Below, in pieces: positions 23,041-36,000 of a stretch of DNA of 64,000 nt. The DNA comes from Aulostomus chinensis. Taxonomy: Eukaryota; Chordata; Actinopteri; Syngnathiformes; Aulostomidae. A program made the translations under genes and the position numbers. The DNA lies in NCBI GenBank assembly GCA_037954235.1, contig JBBMOA010000002.1, positions 15,623,009 to 15,687,008 of the forward strand. Direction: 5' to 3'. Position 1 is the first letter of the stretch; each line of letters begins with the position of its first letter. The notes under the pieces are model-generated. The model saw only the letters and a program-made list of their open reading frames with translations, was not told the DNA's origin and did no database searches.

Positions 23041-23345
23041 GCTAAAGCTCAATTTAAAAGCTCTCCTCTTGATCATGGCTTGGAATAATTGTCAATTGGT
23101 AGCTTACATCACTGGAAAGAGCTTAAAAGAGTTGATTCTCATCTACGTATGTGCTTTTGGCCCTCATATCAAACAATAATCATTTTGAAACTTTTCAGTT
23201 TGCTTTCAGGGCTTGTCACTCAACTGAAACAAATCTTTCACAGGTGGTAAATGATATGCATGCTATGGGTTTGGAGTTTTACTTTACATAATCTCAGTGC
23301 AGCTTTGCTCGCTCATTATGTACTTTTTAGACTGACTGGATGAGC
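23041..23345 (+). pseudogene. Non-LTR retrotransposon reverse transcriptase fragment
   Basis: Seen: the plus strand reads AKAQFKSSPLDHG at 23041, then FQFAFRACHSTETNLSQVVN from about 23183, then LHNLSAALLAHYVL in a shifted frame at about 23290. Known: fish LINE reverse transcriptases (L2/Rex-like groups) have SSPLDP..., FQSGFR-x-x-HSTETAL-x-x-V-x-ND and LLDLSAAFDTVDH in this order and spacing. Inferred: this is a decayed piece of such an enzyme. The catalytic FDT(V)D is lost (LSAALLAHY), and frames and stops change between blocks. It encodes nothing functional. Confidence 0.7.
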
Positions 23346-24649
23346 ACTCTGGTGGTTCTTTTCTGTCATGATCTTGTCGAAACTTCTATTTTTCTTATTT
23401 GAATTCTCATAATTTCCTGCTTTCATTCTTCATGCATACAATAAGTTGTTTACTCCCACTCTTGTGATGGCACTGTGGCGTCGCCCGGGTACATGACAGT
23501 ACAACTGGGCCCAATTATTGCATGAGTCGGCTCAAACCTTCTGACTCCACCCTGTAGGAGAGGACCACTTGGAAACCAGCAGATGAACCATACTTTCTGG
23601 AGAAATGGATGAGCTGTGTCACTTCTTTGTCTACAGAGACCATGATGAAGTTAAAAGCCTACTTACAGAAAATACATAAATAAATAAATAAATAAAGAAT
23701 TTCTAGCATTTTCCCACATGTATCCAAAAGTCAGGGTACCACATATTAATACATTGGGCAAAAAAAAAACTGTAGTCTGTGGGGTTCAGCCAACTGGGTT
23801 GGAGGCTCCCTGACTTCAAATCATAAATATCAAACTGAAATCCTGTAATGTTTAAGGAGCAACAGTACGCCACACTCATGGCCACACATCAGAGCTGACA
23901 GCTTTCTTGCAGTGGACATGACACACAACATTTGAACCTTTTTGCAATCAATCACACCATACCCTCTAATTCTCACATTGTGATGTTTAAAAAAAGGAGG
24001 GAAAATAAAAAGGAACTTGCGAACAGCAGGAAAATGCTTTGTCAAGCTGCTTCACCCAACAAATGTTCACCAAACATCACTAATTCATTAAACCAGAAGG
24101 TCTGCATTTCATTCTAAGAGCATTACCCTAGCAAACCAGTACTATACTACTGTAGTTTAGATTCACCTCAATGAAAGATTACCTCACAAATTCATGCAGT
24201 GGTTTTCACATCCATTAATGATTCTGAGGCAATTTATCATTACTAGACTATTTTACAACTATTTGTAGTTGTAGTGTGACGACACTGAATTATGCATAGA
24301 CTTCACCTTTATCACATTTAGAATTTATTTTGCAGAATTTATGCATTATTTGTGTACAATACTGGTATAAGACAAACCTCAATGCAGCTATCAAACAGAA
24401 CTCTTCTCACCTGTGTGACAGAAGCACACTGTACAAAATAAGCCATGTCTGAGTGTATATGGTTGGGTTAGGTTTGGGTTTTTTCTCCCTTCTTTTTGTC
24501 ACTCCAAACCCCCCCCCCCCCCCACCCTGAAAGGTTGGCTGTCAGACACACAGTGCATTAGCTTGTAGCAGAACCTATCCCAGCACTATTCGTGACATGT
24601 TCTCTTTACAGCTGTGACTTCATCCAGCTTTTGTTTTTGTTGTTTTATA
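23346..24649. other. No gene recognised; simple repeats
   Basis: Contains (AAAT)n at 23675-23696, an A run near 23760, and a C run at about 24509-24523. The frames on both strands near 23700-24117 have no recognisable domain. Confidence 0.45.
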
Positions 24650-25147
24650 CTATGCTGTGTACAAACATCTACTGATACCTCTGGACACATCTTCAGTGAT
24701 GTTCCTGGAATCATCGGGTGTTTCGGGTTTTTCAACATCATACACCCTCTTCCAGGTGACCCAATCGGGGCTGATTAGACCCCGGCTTGTGACCAGATGG
24801 CAAGCTACCATGACTCCATGGCTCTCCTCTTTTGAGCCACAGCCATCTTGAGGCTCTCTCTGCCGCATCAGTGGTACTGCAGATGGCTCTCCTCTTCCTC
24901 TCTTTCCCTCGATGCCTAAACTGCTGAAGGCTCTGGTCAAAGAACGGGCTGTAAAACCCCTGCAACTGACCTCCACTGGAAGACACCTTGCTCTCCACCA
25001 AGCCTGCTGACAACTACTGACCAGTCCCACGTACTTAGAGAGTTTCCTCTCAAAGGCTTCTTCCAAGTGATCCTCCCATGGGATCGTCAGCTCCAGCATC
25101 ACCGCTTGCTTGGTGGCCTCAGACACGAGGACAATATCTGGCTGCAG
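24650..25147 (-). pseudogene. C-terminal endonuclease-like region of a non-LTR retroelement, frameshifted
   Basis: Seen: the minus strand reads LQPDIVLVSEATKQ, then MLELTIPWEDHLEEAFERKL, CLPVEVSCRGFTARS and SLGIEGK. After a frame change near 24900 it continues with DAAERASRWLWLKRGEPW. Known: the order PD-x(n)-ELT(V/I)PWE, PVEVGCRGF and AAERASRWLW is common to ORF ends of fish and cnidarian non-LTR retrotransposon proteins; PD...ExT suggests a PD-(D/E)XK nuclease-like core. PD lies at 25141-25136 and ELT at 25093-25085. Inferred: an old insertion of only the 3' coding part, inactivated by at least one frameshift. The upstream limit at about 25147 is where the similarity ends. The exact clade is unknown. 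Confidence 0.62.
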
Positions 25148-25866
25148 GGTGGTAACAGTTGTTGTTTTTATACTGTAAAATGGACAATTGAAAAGAAAGG
25201 AAAGATTATTTTCACTTCAAAACTACTCTTGCTCACCAACGCAACACAGTTAAAATTCTTTTTAGTCTATGATGCAGTGATTTTAATCTGTACTTTGCCT
25301 CGCCATGTCCAAGACCTAATTTTACCTTCTTGTCCTTGGATGTGCATCTGCTGACTGGAACGAGCATGGGCTGCACACCTGCATGATCTTTTTGATGCAA
25401 GTTTGTAAAGCCCCTTTGAGGCTAATTTGCAATCTGTGATAAAGACTTTCAAAAGTAAAATTGACTTAACATAACAAATGCCCTCACTAAAGCATTCAAA
25501 CCGCAATTCTACTCTGTGTGTTTTTGTTTGACATCATTATGTTCTAACCACCATTAATGAGTTTGATCAAATGAGTGAGTTAATTGCTTTGCCCATGTTG
25601 GGAGTGGTAGTTTTATAGTATTATTGTGGGTTAATGAGCATGGCATTACACTGGGTGGATTTTTAGCTCCCTTATTAATAGGGTAGCAGTTTTCTGCTGT
25701 GTCGATTTACAGTCCAACCTTCTGCTTAAAAGGAATTTTATTTTCTAACATTTCCTTATCTTCCTAGTTTAATTGCAAAGCTGTTAAAATGTAATATAAC
25801 AACTCAAAAACATGGCAATTTAGATAGAGTGATGATGACTTTCAATCAATTATATATAAATATATA

Positions 25867-25940
<74 letters not shown>

Positions 25941-27672
25941 TGTGTATATATGAGCACCCTGTATACTTATTTCTACTACTGATTTGGAGTCTGTAGGGTA
26001 CATGACAAGGAAAGTACTGTGGGAAAAAAAGTTGCAATATTCGTATAAAATATACAAGAAAACGAAATATAAAAACATTTCAAGTCAAGTGCTGATATGT
26101 GATATCGGGCACATGACGGGAGGAGTGCATTTTGAACAAAAGTAAATTAATTTATTTACAATTTAAGGTTATGCAAACAAACAATAACTACAGGTATAGG
26201 GTGTGTTAGTCTGTAATATCAGTGGTGTGTGTGTGTGTGCGTGGGTGTGTGAGAATGATGTGGTGCGAGGTGTTGAAGAATGCATTAACAAAAGTAACTA
26301 AATGAAATGTGCATGGGGATCTGCTAGAGGAGTAGGGAGCTGAGCAGAAAGCAACCAAACAGGCCACAGGAAGCCAGTATATGTAGGAGGTGGAGCAGCA
26401 GGCCCAGGTGCTCCACATCAGACCAAATCTCACTCAGCCAATCCAGGCACCTCAAAAGAGATCATATGTGTGAGATCTCGAGTTTAAACATCTACACAGG
26501 GGCCGTCACACAATGCTGCCATTTGCGGTGTATGTAAAGTCCAAATACATATCCGGTCTAGTACTGATGGCTGACACTGATTTGAAATCCTTAAATTAGG
26601 TATCTAACATGTTGTATCCCTAAATATAATAACCCTGTCTGAATTATTCTACCATCACGAATGGATGCTCATTTGAAAGCCATCATAATCTAAAAGCAAT
26701 GATTCTGTAGAACTGAAAAAAAAAAAACAGCAGTAGAGGCACTAAAATGAGAATTTGAGCTCCCAGTGATGACAGAATCGATTCTGTAAGAGGCCATTTA
26801 ACCCAATGGTTACTTTTTGCCATCTTGGCCTTTTGTTTTTGGGAGTGATTGTACTGGGATGAGAAGCAGGAGCTGAAGAAGGGGCCGACTTGCTCATCGA
26901 TGATGAGATGGCCATAGCATAAAGTCTGCCTGCTTTATCCTCAGTTTTACTCCAGGATTAAATAGTTTGTGCCTCTAGTTATTATTCTGTCTTGTGCAAT
27001 TAAGATGATTAAAAAAAAATCATGATTGATGCTTTAGTAAAGGTGTGTCATACTGTTCAAAAATTAAGGTTGAAGTCATGAATATGCATCTTAATCCATT
27101 GAAATTTATCCTCAACACAGAACACGATCTTTACAGATTCAAGAGAAAACACCTTACTGAAGGTTTAGACCTGCAATTAGGTGGAACAAATAGAAGTATC
27201 CAAACATAATAATGTACCATACTTATGTGTGTTACATGTGCATCTCACATCTATGCGATCCTTTAATGACCGCCCAGCATGCAGGACCCCGTCATCCTCC
27301 AAAATACAGAAAGTTGCCCAAATATACAAAAACTTTTATCCAGACGCACATAATTTCCAAGGGGATATAGAACATAACCCCCTATGGTTTTGATGTGAAA
27401 TGTAAGGACAGAGTCTTAGAACTTCTGAAGACGGACCTGTAGACTTGCACTAAAGAGAACCACCTTGAGCAACTTCAATGAAGAGACGTGAAGGTTCAAA
27501 GCTGCTGTTTGTACTCCCTGAATACAGCAAACAGCAACCTTATATCCATTTCCTTACTCACTGTGACCCAGAAATCATTGATGAAAGGGCAATGAAATAA
27601 CAGAAAAGCTAGGCTGGGACTTGAAGACTGTCTCTGTCTTTGTGTTGGTGCAGGTCAGAGGAAATGGACATT
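25148..27672. other. No gene recognised
   Basis: Apart from a large (TA)n block and a short (GT)n near 26224-26240, only short frames are seen, several of them created by the dinucleotide repeats. Confidence 0.45.
25852..25950. repeat. (TA)n microsatellite with TG/CA margins
   Basis: About 28 uninterrupted TA units (about 25875-25930) between TATATGTG- and CACATATA-type margins, so the whole block is nearly self-complementary and can form a long hairpin. Open frames with Tyr-Ile repeats here are artefacts. Confidence 0.95.
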
Positions 27673-27768
27673 GCTCTTTTAAATTCATTTAAAAGAGCGG
27701 ATTTTAAACCCGGAACCTTCTTGCTTTCAGGTGACAGTGCTGAAAACTGCTTCACATGTAGGTGTACT
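27673..27768 (-). mobile_element. Family-1 SINE head fragment abutting an 11-bp perfect hairpin
   Basis: The minus strand reads GTGAAGCAGTTTTCAGCACT, GTCACCTGAAAGCAAGAAGG and TTCCGGGTTTAAAATCC, the tRNA-like head of family 1 with decayed A and B boxes. The remainder of the element is missing. In its place stands GCTCTTTTAAA-TTCA-TTTAAAAGAGC (27673-27698), a perfect inverted repeat with 11-base arms. Confidence 0.6.
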
Positions 27769-29792
27769 TTCTTGTCTTGACAACATGGTGTTATAGTATA
27801 CACCTGTATAGATAGTTCAAATAACAGAATCGCCACGGAAACAGTTTGGAACCAACAGAAGCTCTCTGGATGCTTAAAAAACCCTGCGGTACACTGTTGA
27901 CATTATGCACAGTGCACATCTCCCGTGTGTTTCAGGCCTAATAGCTGCCTTTTTCAAGGCAATTGATATCCTTGACTTTTTTTTTTTTTAAGGGGGATCA
28001 ACTTGTCAGATGTTAGAATGACGATGTATCCAGCTGTAGGAACAGTCTCTGACCACAGGAGCTGCACACACCCACATGGGCTTAAGCTGCAGATCTCTAT
28101 TTTTACACAGCTGGTCTATTTTTGTTTTCTCTGTGCTCAGTTACACAGCCCTCCAGGTAGCTCGGAGGCAGTATGAGGCAGTGTTGCAACTTTGTGGGTC
28201 GTTTTATTTCATTACACATTAGAATAAATAAATCAAGGAGTATTCATGATTTGTTAGTTAAAACGATCAATATGCATGCGGTGACGCTGATAACATCTGT
28301 GGAGAAAATGCTCACTTTGTAACCAGCAGGAGCATCCTGCTTAAGATCTCAGAAAGCACACCTGGTATGCGACAAAGATGGAGCAGGTGGAGCAGATTAA
28401 GGAAAAAAAACCCCACTCTGACCCACCTACGTGATGCACAGCTTACATGCCTGCTTTAGACCTGATCTAGCATCATCAGTATGCGTTGCTATATTTTCTG
28501 CATATATTGTTCATATTTTAGTATAATGTTGTCTCTTGAATTTATGTGAGTTCACTGGAATCCATTCTGTGTCTTTTCAGCTCCAAGCCTTTCCTCAATT
28601 ACTAAATGCATGGATAAAAGACCATCTGTAGTGAAATCTGTTATTGAAAGAAAGACATTTATCTGACTGTCAAAGCACGTTGTTGTGTGGAGAAGAGTAG
28701 GATGTGCATCATGACAGCTGTGATCCCAACAGTTGGAACTCTCATCTGTTTTTAAACGATTAAGGCTTTTTCCTGCATATAACACAAACTATAATAAGAT
28801 TGCATTTGCACTATTAGAGGGCTTTATCATATGTTAAAAGTAAGCTAGAATTACTTGTAATTATTGTCATGCTTTATCTGTACATCATCACTTAAATATA
28901 ATGTCATTTTATGACACATTTTGTCTAGTGCCTTACAGCCATTTGCCATTCTGGTGAAACAGAAAGAAGCTGATATCCAACTACAAGAAGGAACATACCT
29001 TTCATCTCAAATGTAAGGTTTACCCGAGAAAAAGTCATCAGATATGGCACAAGCCTAAAAAATTCCACCGATAACCTTCACACTGCAATGCCCCTGAATA
29101 AATGTCAAATACTATCAGCTGTTTGCTCAGTGGAACCATTGCATCCAATCTGCTCAAATGGAAGTGAAGAGCTGTGAGGAATAAATCTCAAACCCACAGT
29201 GTGTGAAGTTTCTAAAAGAGAAAAAAATGACAAGACAAAACATTGTTGCATTTCTTCATATTCATTGGGTCAAGTAATTGTGAGAGTGAAAACACTGTGT
29301 GTAATTCATTCAAAATTATATGTAAAAAAAAAAGGCTAGTTTGTTGTCTTTTCCTCCGACAATCCCAACATATCACCAATAAAGTGTTTGTATGCATGGG
29401 AAGAGGGATGGATGTGAAATAACACTCACACACACACACACACGCACAAAATAATCCCATAATGAATGTTAGTTAATATGTGCATCTGTTTCTATCAGAT
29501 CCATAGATGTGTTGTACATAAGACCATCAAGTTCTGCCCTTTAGGTGGAAGACCTCCTGGCGGCAGCAAATACTTTTAAAGTGCATATTTATTTTACCTT
29601 TTAGTTTAAAATAAGGCTTAATTATCCATTGGTAAATTTGACGAGTTGCTGCTAGATTCCTATTTTGCTGCTCCAAAACAAACAAACAAACGAAAAAAAA
29701 AAAAAAAAAACAGCAAATTTTAGTCCGCTGCTTTTCTCTCTGTCACCTCCCCAGGATCACCTGTTTCTGTTTGGCAGTAGCAAATCTAATGA
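27769..29792. other. No gene recognised
   Basis: Short frames only, with a (CA)n tract near 29424-29444 and an A-rich tract at about 29679-29711. No domain or element ends seen. Confidence 0.45.
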
Positions 29793-30080
29793 ACATCCAT
29801 CCATTTTCTTCCACTTATTCCTGTTAAGGGTTGCGGGGGGGGGCTGGAGCCTATCCCAGCAGCCTTCAGGTGAGAGGCGGGGTTCACCCTGGACAGGTCA
29901 CCAGTTCATCACAGGACCAACACATAGAGACAGACAACCATTCACACTCACAGTCACACCTACGGTCAATTTAGAGAATCAATCAGCCTCGTCCCCTCTT
30001 GATGTCTTTGGACTGTGGGAGGAAGCTGGAGTACCAGAGAGAACCCACACAGGGAGAACAGGCAGACACACACAGAATGG
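29793..30080 (-). mobile_element. Family-1 SINE-type copy, minus strand, 5' end missing
   Basis: Reads from CATCCATCCATTTTC (tail) through GGCTGGAGCCTATCCCAGCA, GGTTCACCCTGGACAGGTCA and CTTTGGACTGTGGGAGGAAG to a degenerate end near 30080. The tRNA-like head is absent. No clear target duplication was found. The open frames over it are the reverse translation of the repeat. Confidence 0.78.
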
Positions 30081-33000
30081 TCAATGGTGCCAAATTTTTT
30101 TTGCATTTTTTTTTAAATCACACAAACACATGTTAATTAAAAGGAAAAGTATTAAATTTGGAATGGAGAAACTATGGATCATGTTCTAGATTGGTGGTCC
30201 AGTAGACCTGTCTTAAGCATTATGGAACTACATTCAAAATTTTGTAGATTCTGTTAAATTGCTTCTCTGAAATCAAAATGATGAAGAGAAATTAATCTTC
30301 GGTACTTTTCTTCCCACGCCTCCAGCTTGTCAAAATTCACTGTTTAAAAACAAACAAAAGAAATACACATCAATGTAAATTAATCATTGTTTGGCTGGTC
30401 AAAACTGTCACTCCACTGACAATGCTACTGAATATTAAAAGGTTTCCAGAATGTATTAAGATGCACCGTGTGATAGTATAATATTATTGAACCATGGTTA
30501 TTATTATAATGTATATTTCAAGCAATTTTGTGAGCAAATACATGAACTGATAACTAGTGAATTTGATACTCTGCACTCCACAGAGTCAAGAAGGAGGAAG
30601 ATGGCAACACAAAGGTGTCAGATCAGATCAGAACCATACTGTATTACAGCAAACTCTTCAGGTGTTTCAGTTCTCCCCTCCCACAGTCTCTCATTACATC
30701 TAACCTCTGACTTGAGGTCAAGACTCTCAGATTTGTACACTATCACCACTATCTGCTTTCAGTCAGCAGCTGCTCAGATGAGAGGTTGCCATGTCAACTT
30801 GCTGTCGCTGCAGCTACAACGCACTCAGTTCTTGTGCGTGTGAGGCGAGGAGACGTGGAAATAAAACAATGCTTTTAGCGGTTTATACAGACATCTTGAA
30901 AGAGATAAACAATTAAAATTAATTCAGAATGGAATCAGTTTTATATATATATATATATAATACATGATATTTCTATAATCTGTTTATTTGATAGTGAAAA
31001 TGCAATTATATTAATACCACTTCCACTCATCAAAAACAAGAGGTACTGATGCTCTGCATACAGAGATCATTAACTCCATTTCTTTCTCTTTAAAAAATAA
31101 CAAAGCATTAAAAATCATATAGATAATAACATTTCAGGTCATGCAAGATTAAAATAAGCTTTCAATTCTCCTTTTGGTTTCCACCAGCATTCATTACTTA
31201 AAATCCTTCATGTTTTGATTAATTTGTGAAAGTGTGTTATTGAAAATGTTGGCTTTTCAAAGGAGGTCTTACAGTGTGGAATTTTACATTTGTGCCCCTG
31301 GTGATCCTGCTACTCTGCTGCCAGCTGAAAAAAATAGAACAAAAAACCCTGGTGCCATTTTGCAGCCACTTAAAACAACAGTTTGACTGATGAACATTTT
31401 AGACAAGCATCAAAACAACAAGTCGTCCTGCTTCGGTATGTGATGACATATTAAAATCACTTTGAAATGATTTTACTATTATTTATTTACACATAATGTC
31501 ATGAAAGCTGTTGTGTTCACCTCCCTAAACTATAACACTGCAGAGGTCATCTATGGCTTCATCTATATCAGACTGTATCTGCCTCTGTTCATGCTTGAGG
31601 TGGTTGTTCAGCCTGAACACACCATGACGTCATAATTCTTATAATCACTGATTACAAGAATTGACTCTTATTATCAATGATTGCACTGGTGACTTTCCAA
31701 ACACTCCAGTAAACATGCTAATTTAAGCGGCTCTCTTTTGCAAGCGTCCTGTTAACACCTTAATCTCATCAGAACAAATATTCAGCTGGGGTGATAGAAT
31801 ATTCTGTGTTTTTGCTCTGTGAAAAAATTGAATTGGCACGTCAACATCTACAGAAAGTGTACATTTTGTAATTTACAGTCATTGTGCAGAAGTAATGTGT
31901 GCAAAGCATGCGAGTGATAATCCATGCAAAAAGAGCCCATCTGCAACAAACTATAAGGGGAAAGAGTCTGTTCAGTATCACGTAGATCTTCATCTAACCA
32001 CCTCAGCTGTCTTTGGCTTTATCTTTCCTTTCTCTCTTTTGCTCACTAACCAAAATTAATTAAACAGACTTTCAATGTAGATATCGTCATTCTTATCTTT
32101 TGTCTCACTGTTTTTGATGTTTTTTGGGGTTTTTTGCATCCGCATTTGCAGTAGAAATACACCAGCATTTTCTTCAGCCCATTGCAGTGTTGTGTTGGTG
32201 ACATAATGACTGCTGGCAAATAATGTTAAATGAAACATACAAGCACAATAATTGGCTGAGCAGCTTTTTAAATAACGCCTTGTTCTTTTGGATGGCGTGC
32301 ATGCAACACGGTCTGCAGGCTATTTCTAACACCCTTTCTACTGACCGGCAGCATTCCAGTTTCAGTTGTTCCTCTCGCATGTCTGATGAAACAGATTAGC
32401 TTTGATTGTAATCAACATCAACCCATGCCACCCAGATAATAACTTGTACTTCACTCATGTACCCGTTCCCTGTATCATCGTCTTCTGCTTCCTATTGTTC
32501 CACTTTGGTGCAGCCAGGGTCTGCAGCCAATAAGATCTTTCTGCTGAGTAACCGTTACATATATGGTGTGTGTGCGTTGACTTGAAGGATGCTGATATAC
32601 ATGTACACGCCACAGCTGGTTCCTCCACATCTGATTAGTCACATCAGTCTAGTTTTTGAAATATTTACATGGTGCACAGCAGCACTCATTTCATCGAGTG
32701 TTAAACAGTCACAACCTGTGTAGCTGTCATGTCAGTCGCTTGTTTGGCAGTAAAGTTAAGAATGTTTCTGTTGCCTCACTGTGGAAACAAATATAACACC
32801 TGAAAAACACAAAAACAGGATCATGTTTTCTGTTTTTTTAGTCAAGGATAACTTACAACTCTAGACTAATGCAAAATGGCAGCAATCAGCTGCTGTTTAA
32901 AATTGTAATTAAAAACATTGAGGAGCTGGCCACATGGATGCAACTCTCAGTAAACAATAAAAAATATTGACTATCAAGCCAAACTGTTGTTAGTAATATT

Positions 33001-36000
33001 TTATATTTGGAAATGGGTGAAAGAAAACATGATGAAGTCTGTTTGAAAGCTGATATACACAGTTGCTGTTTCTGATTACTATGTCAAGGCATTAAGCTGC
33101 TCTTTACAAGTGTGAATTTGAGTGTGTGTGTGTGTGTGTATGTGTGTGTAACTGTACTTAGTGATTCCTTTGATGTCCACAGCACTTTGTCCAGCCAAAA
33201 TTAAGGACCACAAGTTTAAATTGCTTGTTTAGGACTTGGTGTCAGAGTTGGTCCTTGGGTGAGTAAGTGTATTTGTTAAGTATATTGTTGTATGCAGTTT
33301 GGGGATAACATCTTGCTCTGTACATTTTCACCAGAGGTTATATTTTGCAGCATCTATTGTGCTGAATCTTTTGGAAAATTGTACCAAAACTGATAAGAAG
33401 CATGCACGTTTGTCAAAAAGCAAAGACACTAACCTGGATCTAATTCAGCATGATTTCAAATCAGAAGCCACTTGAGCTCGCTGAGCTGGGTTCCAGTGAC
33501 TTGATTTCTGACTTGCACAGCTTGATTTGCTTGATTCACAGCTCAGTAACCTGGGACTTGATTTTGTTATGCCTTGTACGCGTATGACTGAGCCCTTCCT
33601 CTGGGGCAGGGGGGTCTATTGATAGAGGAATCCTCCTATGTGCTACTGGGATGGTGGAAAGAATTGGTTGGTAAAACCATCTGACATGGATGAAACTCAT
33701 TCCCAACAATAATACTTGTTGTGTTACGTCAAGTTTTGATTGACTGGTTGGCTTTGTGTCAGCGCCCTGCTTCAGTAGCTATACTTAACCGGACTGCCTC
33801 TTGAAGAGTAGCGTGTTTTCAGTTTAAGCTATGTTTAAGAACAATATTGATCTATGAGACTTTACCGGCTTAACTGAACTCTTTCCTAAAGTGTGCCTGA
33901 AAACATTACATGTAGCTACTGTATAAACAGACCAATACTACCTAAAACCCCACTGTGCCTGCCATGGAAGTGCAGAAAAGGAAGTTGTACTCTTCCCACT
34001 CATGTCCCCTAAAAAGCAATATGTTGTTTTCCATTCCCTGTGCTGATGTGAGCAGTATCATAACATCATCAAATGGATGCAGCTAGAAGAAAAATCAGCT
34101 TGGACCTGGTGGAATAACTCCCCAGTGCAAGGTCACTGCAGTTGATTTGCAGCTGCATAAGCATGATGCCACCTCCCCCCCCCCCCCCCCCCTCCCCCAA
34201 GATGCTTTATGGGAGATATTTCTGTTCATGATGAAACCTAAAAGGCTTCAACATGTCCTGAATGTGAATACAATACTGTCTTTGCCCAAATACATGATCA
34301 GCGTAGCTCTCAAAATTGTAATTCAGGGCTGTGATCCAGGCAAAAATGAAGCAGCAATATACAATTAAATGTTTACATATATTGTGTTTTGCTCTCTTTT
34401 CCCTTTGGTTTTAGGTTTTTCATAAAAGTTTGACACTGAATGCGTTTGCACAGCAGGTTTATTGTTTACCCCAACTGATCAGTGAGACTGCTTGATCGTC
34501 ATGGCGACGACAGTAATGGACATGGGCACAGAATTTAATATGACACAGAGGAGCTGTGAGGAGCAATCTGTCTTAAGGAGCTGGATCATGACAGCAGAGA
34601 TGGAGAAGGAGGAACTGTACCAAACTACATTTTAAAAAGCAGCATTTTAGAAGTTGTTTTTTTGTGTTGCAGATAGATGTGACAGTTGTGAATTAATGGG
34701 TAGCGCTGATCGGTATCTTTGTGATTCGTTCATGGCAATTTACAATCTAAGTTGGAAACAGCAGTAATCTTGGCACAGTCCCATGGAGAGGGTTGTAAAA
34801 TCCAGAGCTGCGTTAACCTCAGACGGTCTATGATTTTACAATATATTTCGGACTTCCAGGAGTACAACAGCAGCAATATGGTCATGTCAGGCCATAGTTA
34901 ATGAGGAAAGAAATTAATTTAAGTTCCTGCACCTCTCAAGAACAGTGAATATTCACGGGTGTCACCTTGTATGACCTCACCCCATCCTTACGTGATACTG
35001 GAGGAATATTTTCACTTTCCTAACTGTGCTCAAGCAATCGTAATTTAAGAAAGTAATTACCCCACAGGGATTAATTACGTTTTTCTTTTGGCTGTTTTTT
35101 TTTTTTTTTAATTCTGGTAATGATTGCTGGCAAATAATTTTGAGAATCCGAATTTGGGAAATTGAATGAAATCATACATGCATGACCCTGCAAGCTACCA
35201 TAAATGGGAAGAGTAGGCGAAAATAATTCATCCATGAAACAACTTTTCACTTTCAGTGTTTTATTATGACAGCACCCTTCCATTTGTGCAGCAGTTCATG
35301 CTGGCTTAGAAAAGCATCACAGCCACATCTCTTTTATTTGTCATACTTGCCAGCAACTGACTGCTACCTACTTGAGCAGCCACCTGGACAGCCCCCTCGG
35401 GCTTACAGATATGTCAGCTTTCTCCTTAGCTGCAGTTGACTTCCCCTCACTGGGCTTGTGAACGTAGCCAACTGATCTTTGGTTTGAGGTAAGCTAGGAG
35501 GGAAAATATTGATGGCAAAGGGAGGGAAACAAAAAGAATAAAAGGTTAAATTTGGAGAAAACTGCAGAGAAAGACTGAGTAGCAAGTGGGGATGGGGGCA
35601 CCCACCTGGGACTGGGCCTTGATCCAGCTCGGACATCTTGTCACACCTGTAGCATCATCTGCCTGGCAAGAGTGAGTGAAGAGAGTAAGGGGGAAGCCAT
35701 CTGCTCCATCATGCCCTTCTTCAGTGTGTTGCCATAGGGATTTTCTTGTCCAGCCAAATGTGCAGCAAAGGCCTTGCTGATAGATAACAGCTTCCACCTT
35801 TCACATCCCCCCCGAGCTGATTAATTTGTTGATTTTTCAAATGACAACTTCTGCCCATTGCTAACATTGCTGCTGATCCAAGAGATGGGATCTGAGGAGG
35901 AGGTTAAGAACAGATTAATAATCATGAGTGTGAATGAGTGCAAGCATGACACAAAGAAATTGTAGCATGTGTGATAAAGAAAGAGTCCAATCAAGCTAGA

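Noticed and set aside
25842..26078. Open frames with Tyr-Ile repeats
   Set aside because: They are created by the (TA)n microsatellite.
30487..30843. 118-codon plus-strand frame
   Set aside because: No domain, no plausible splice sites in phase and skewed composition; not supported as a gene.
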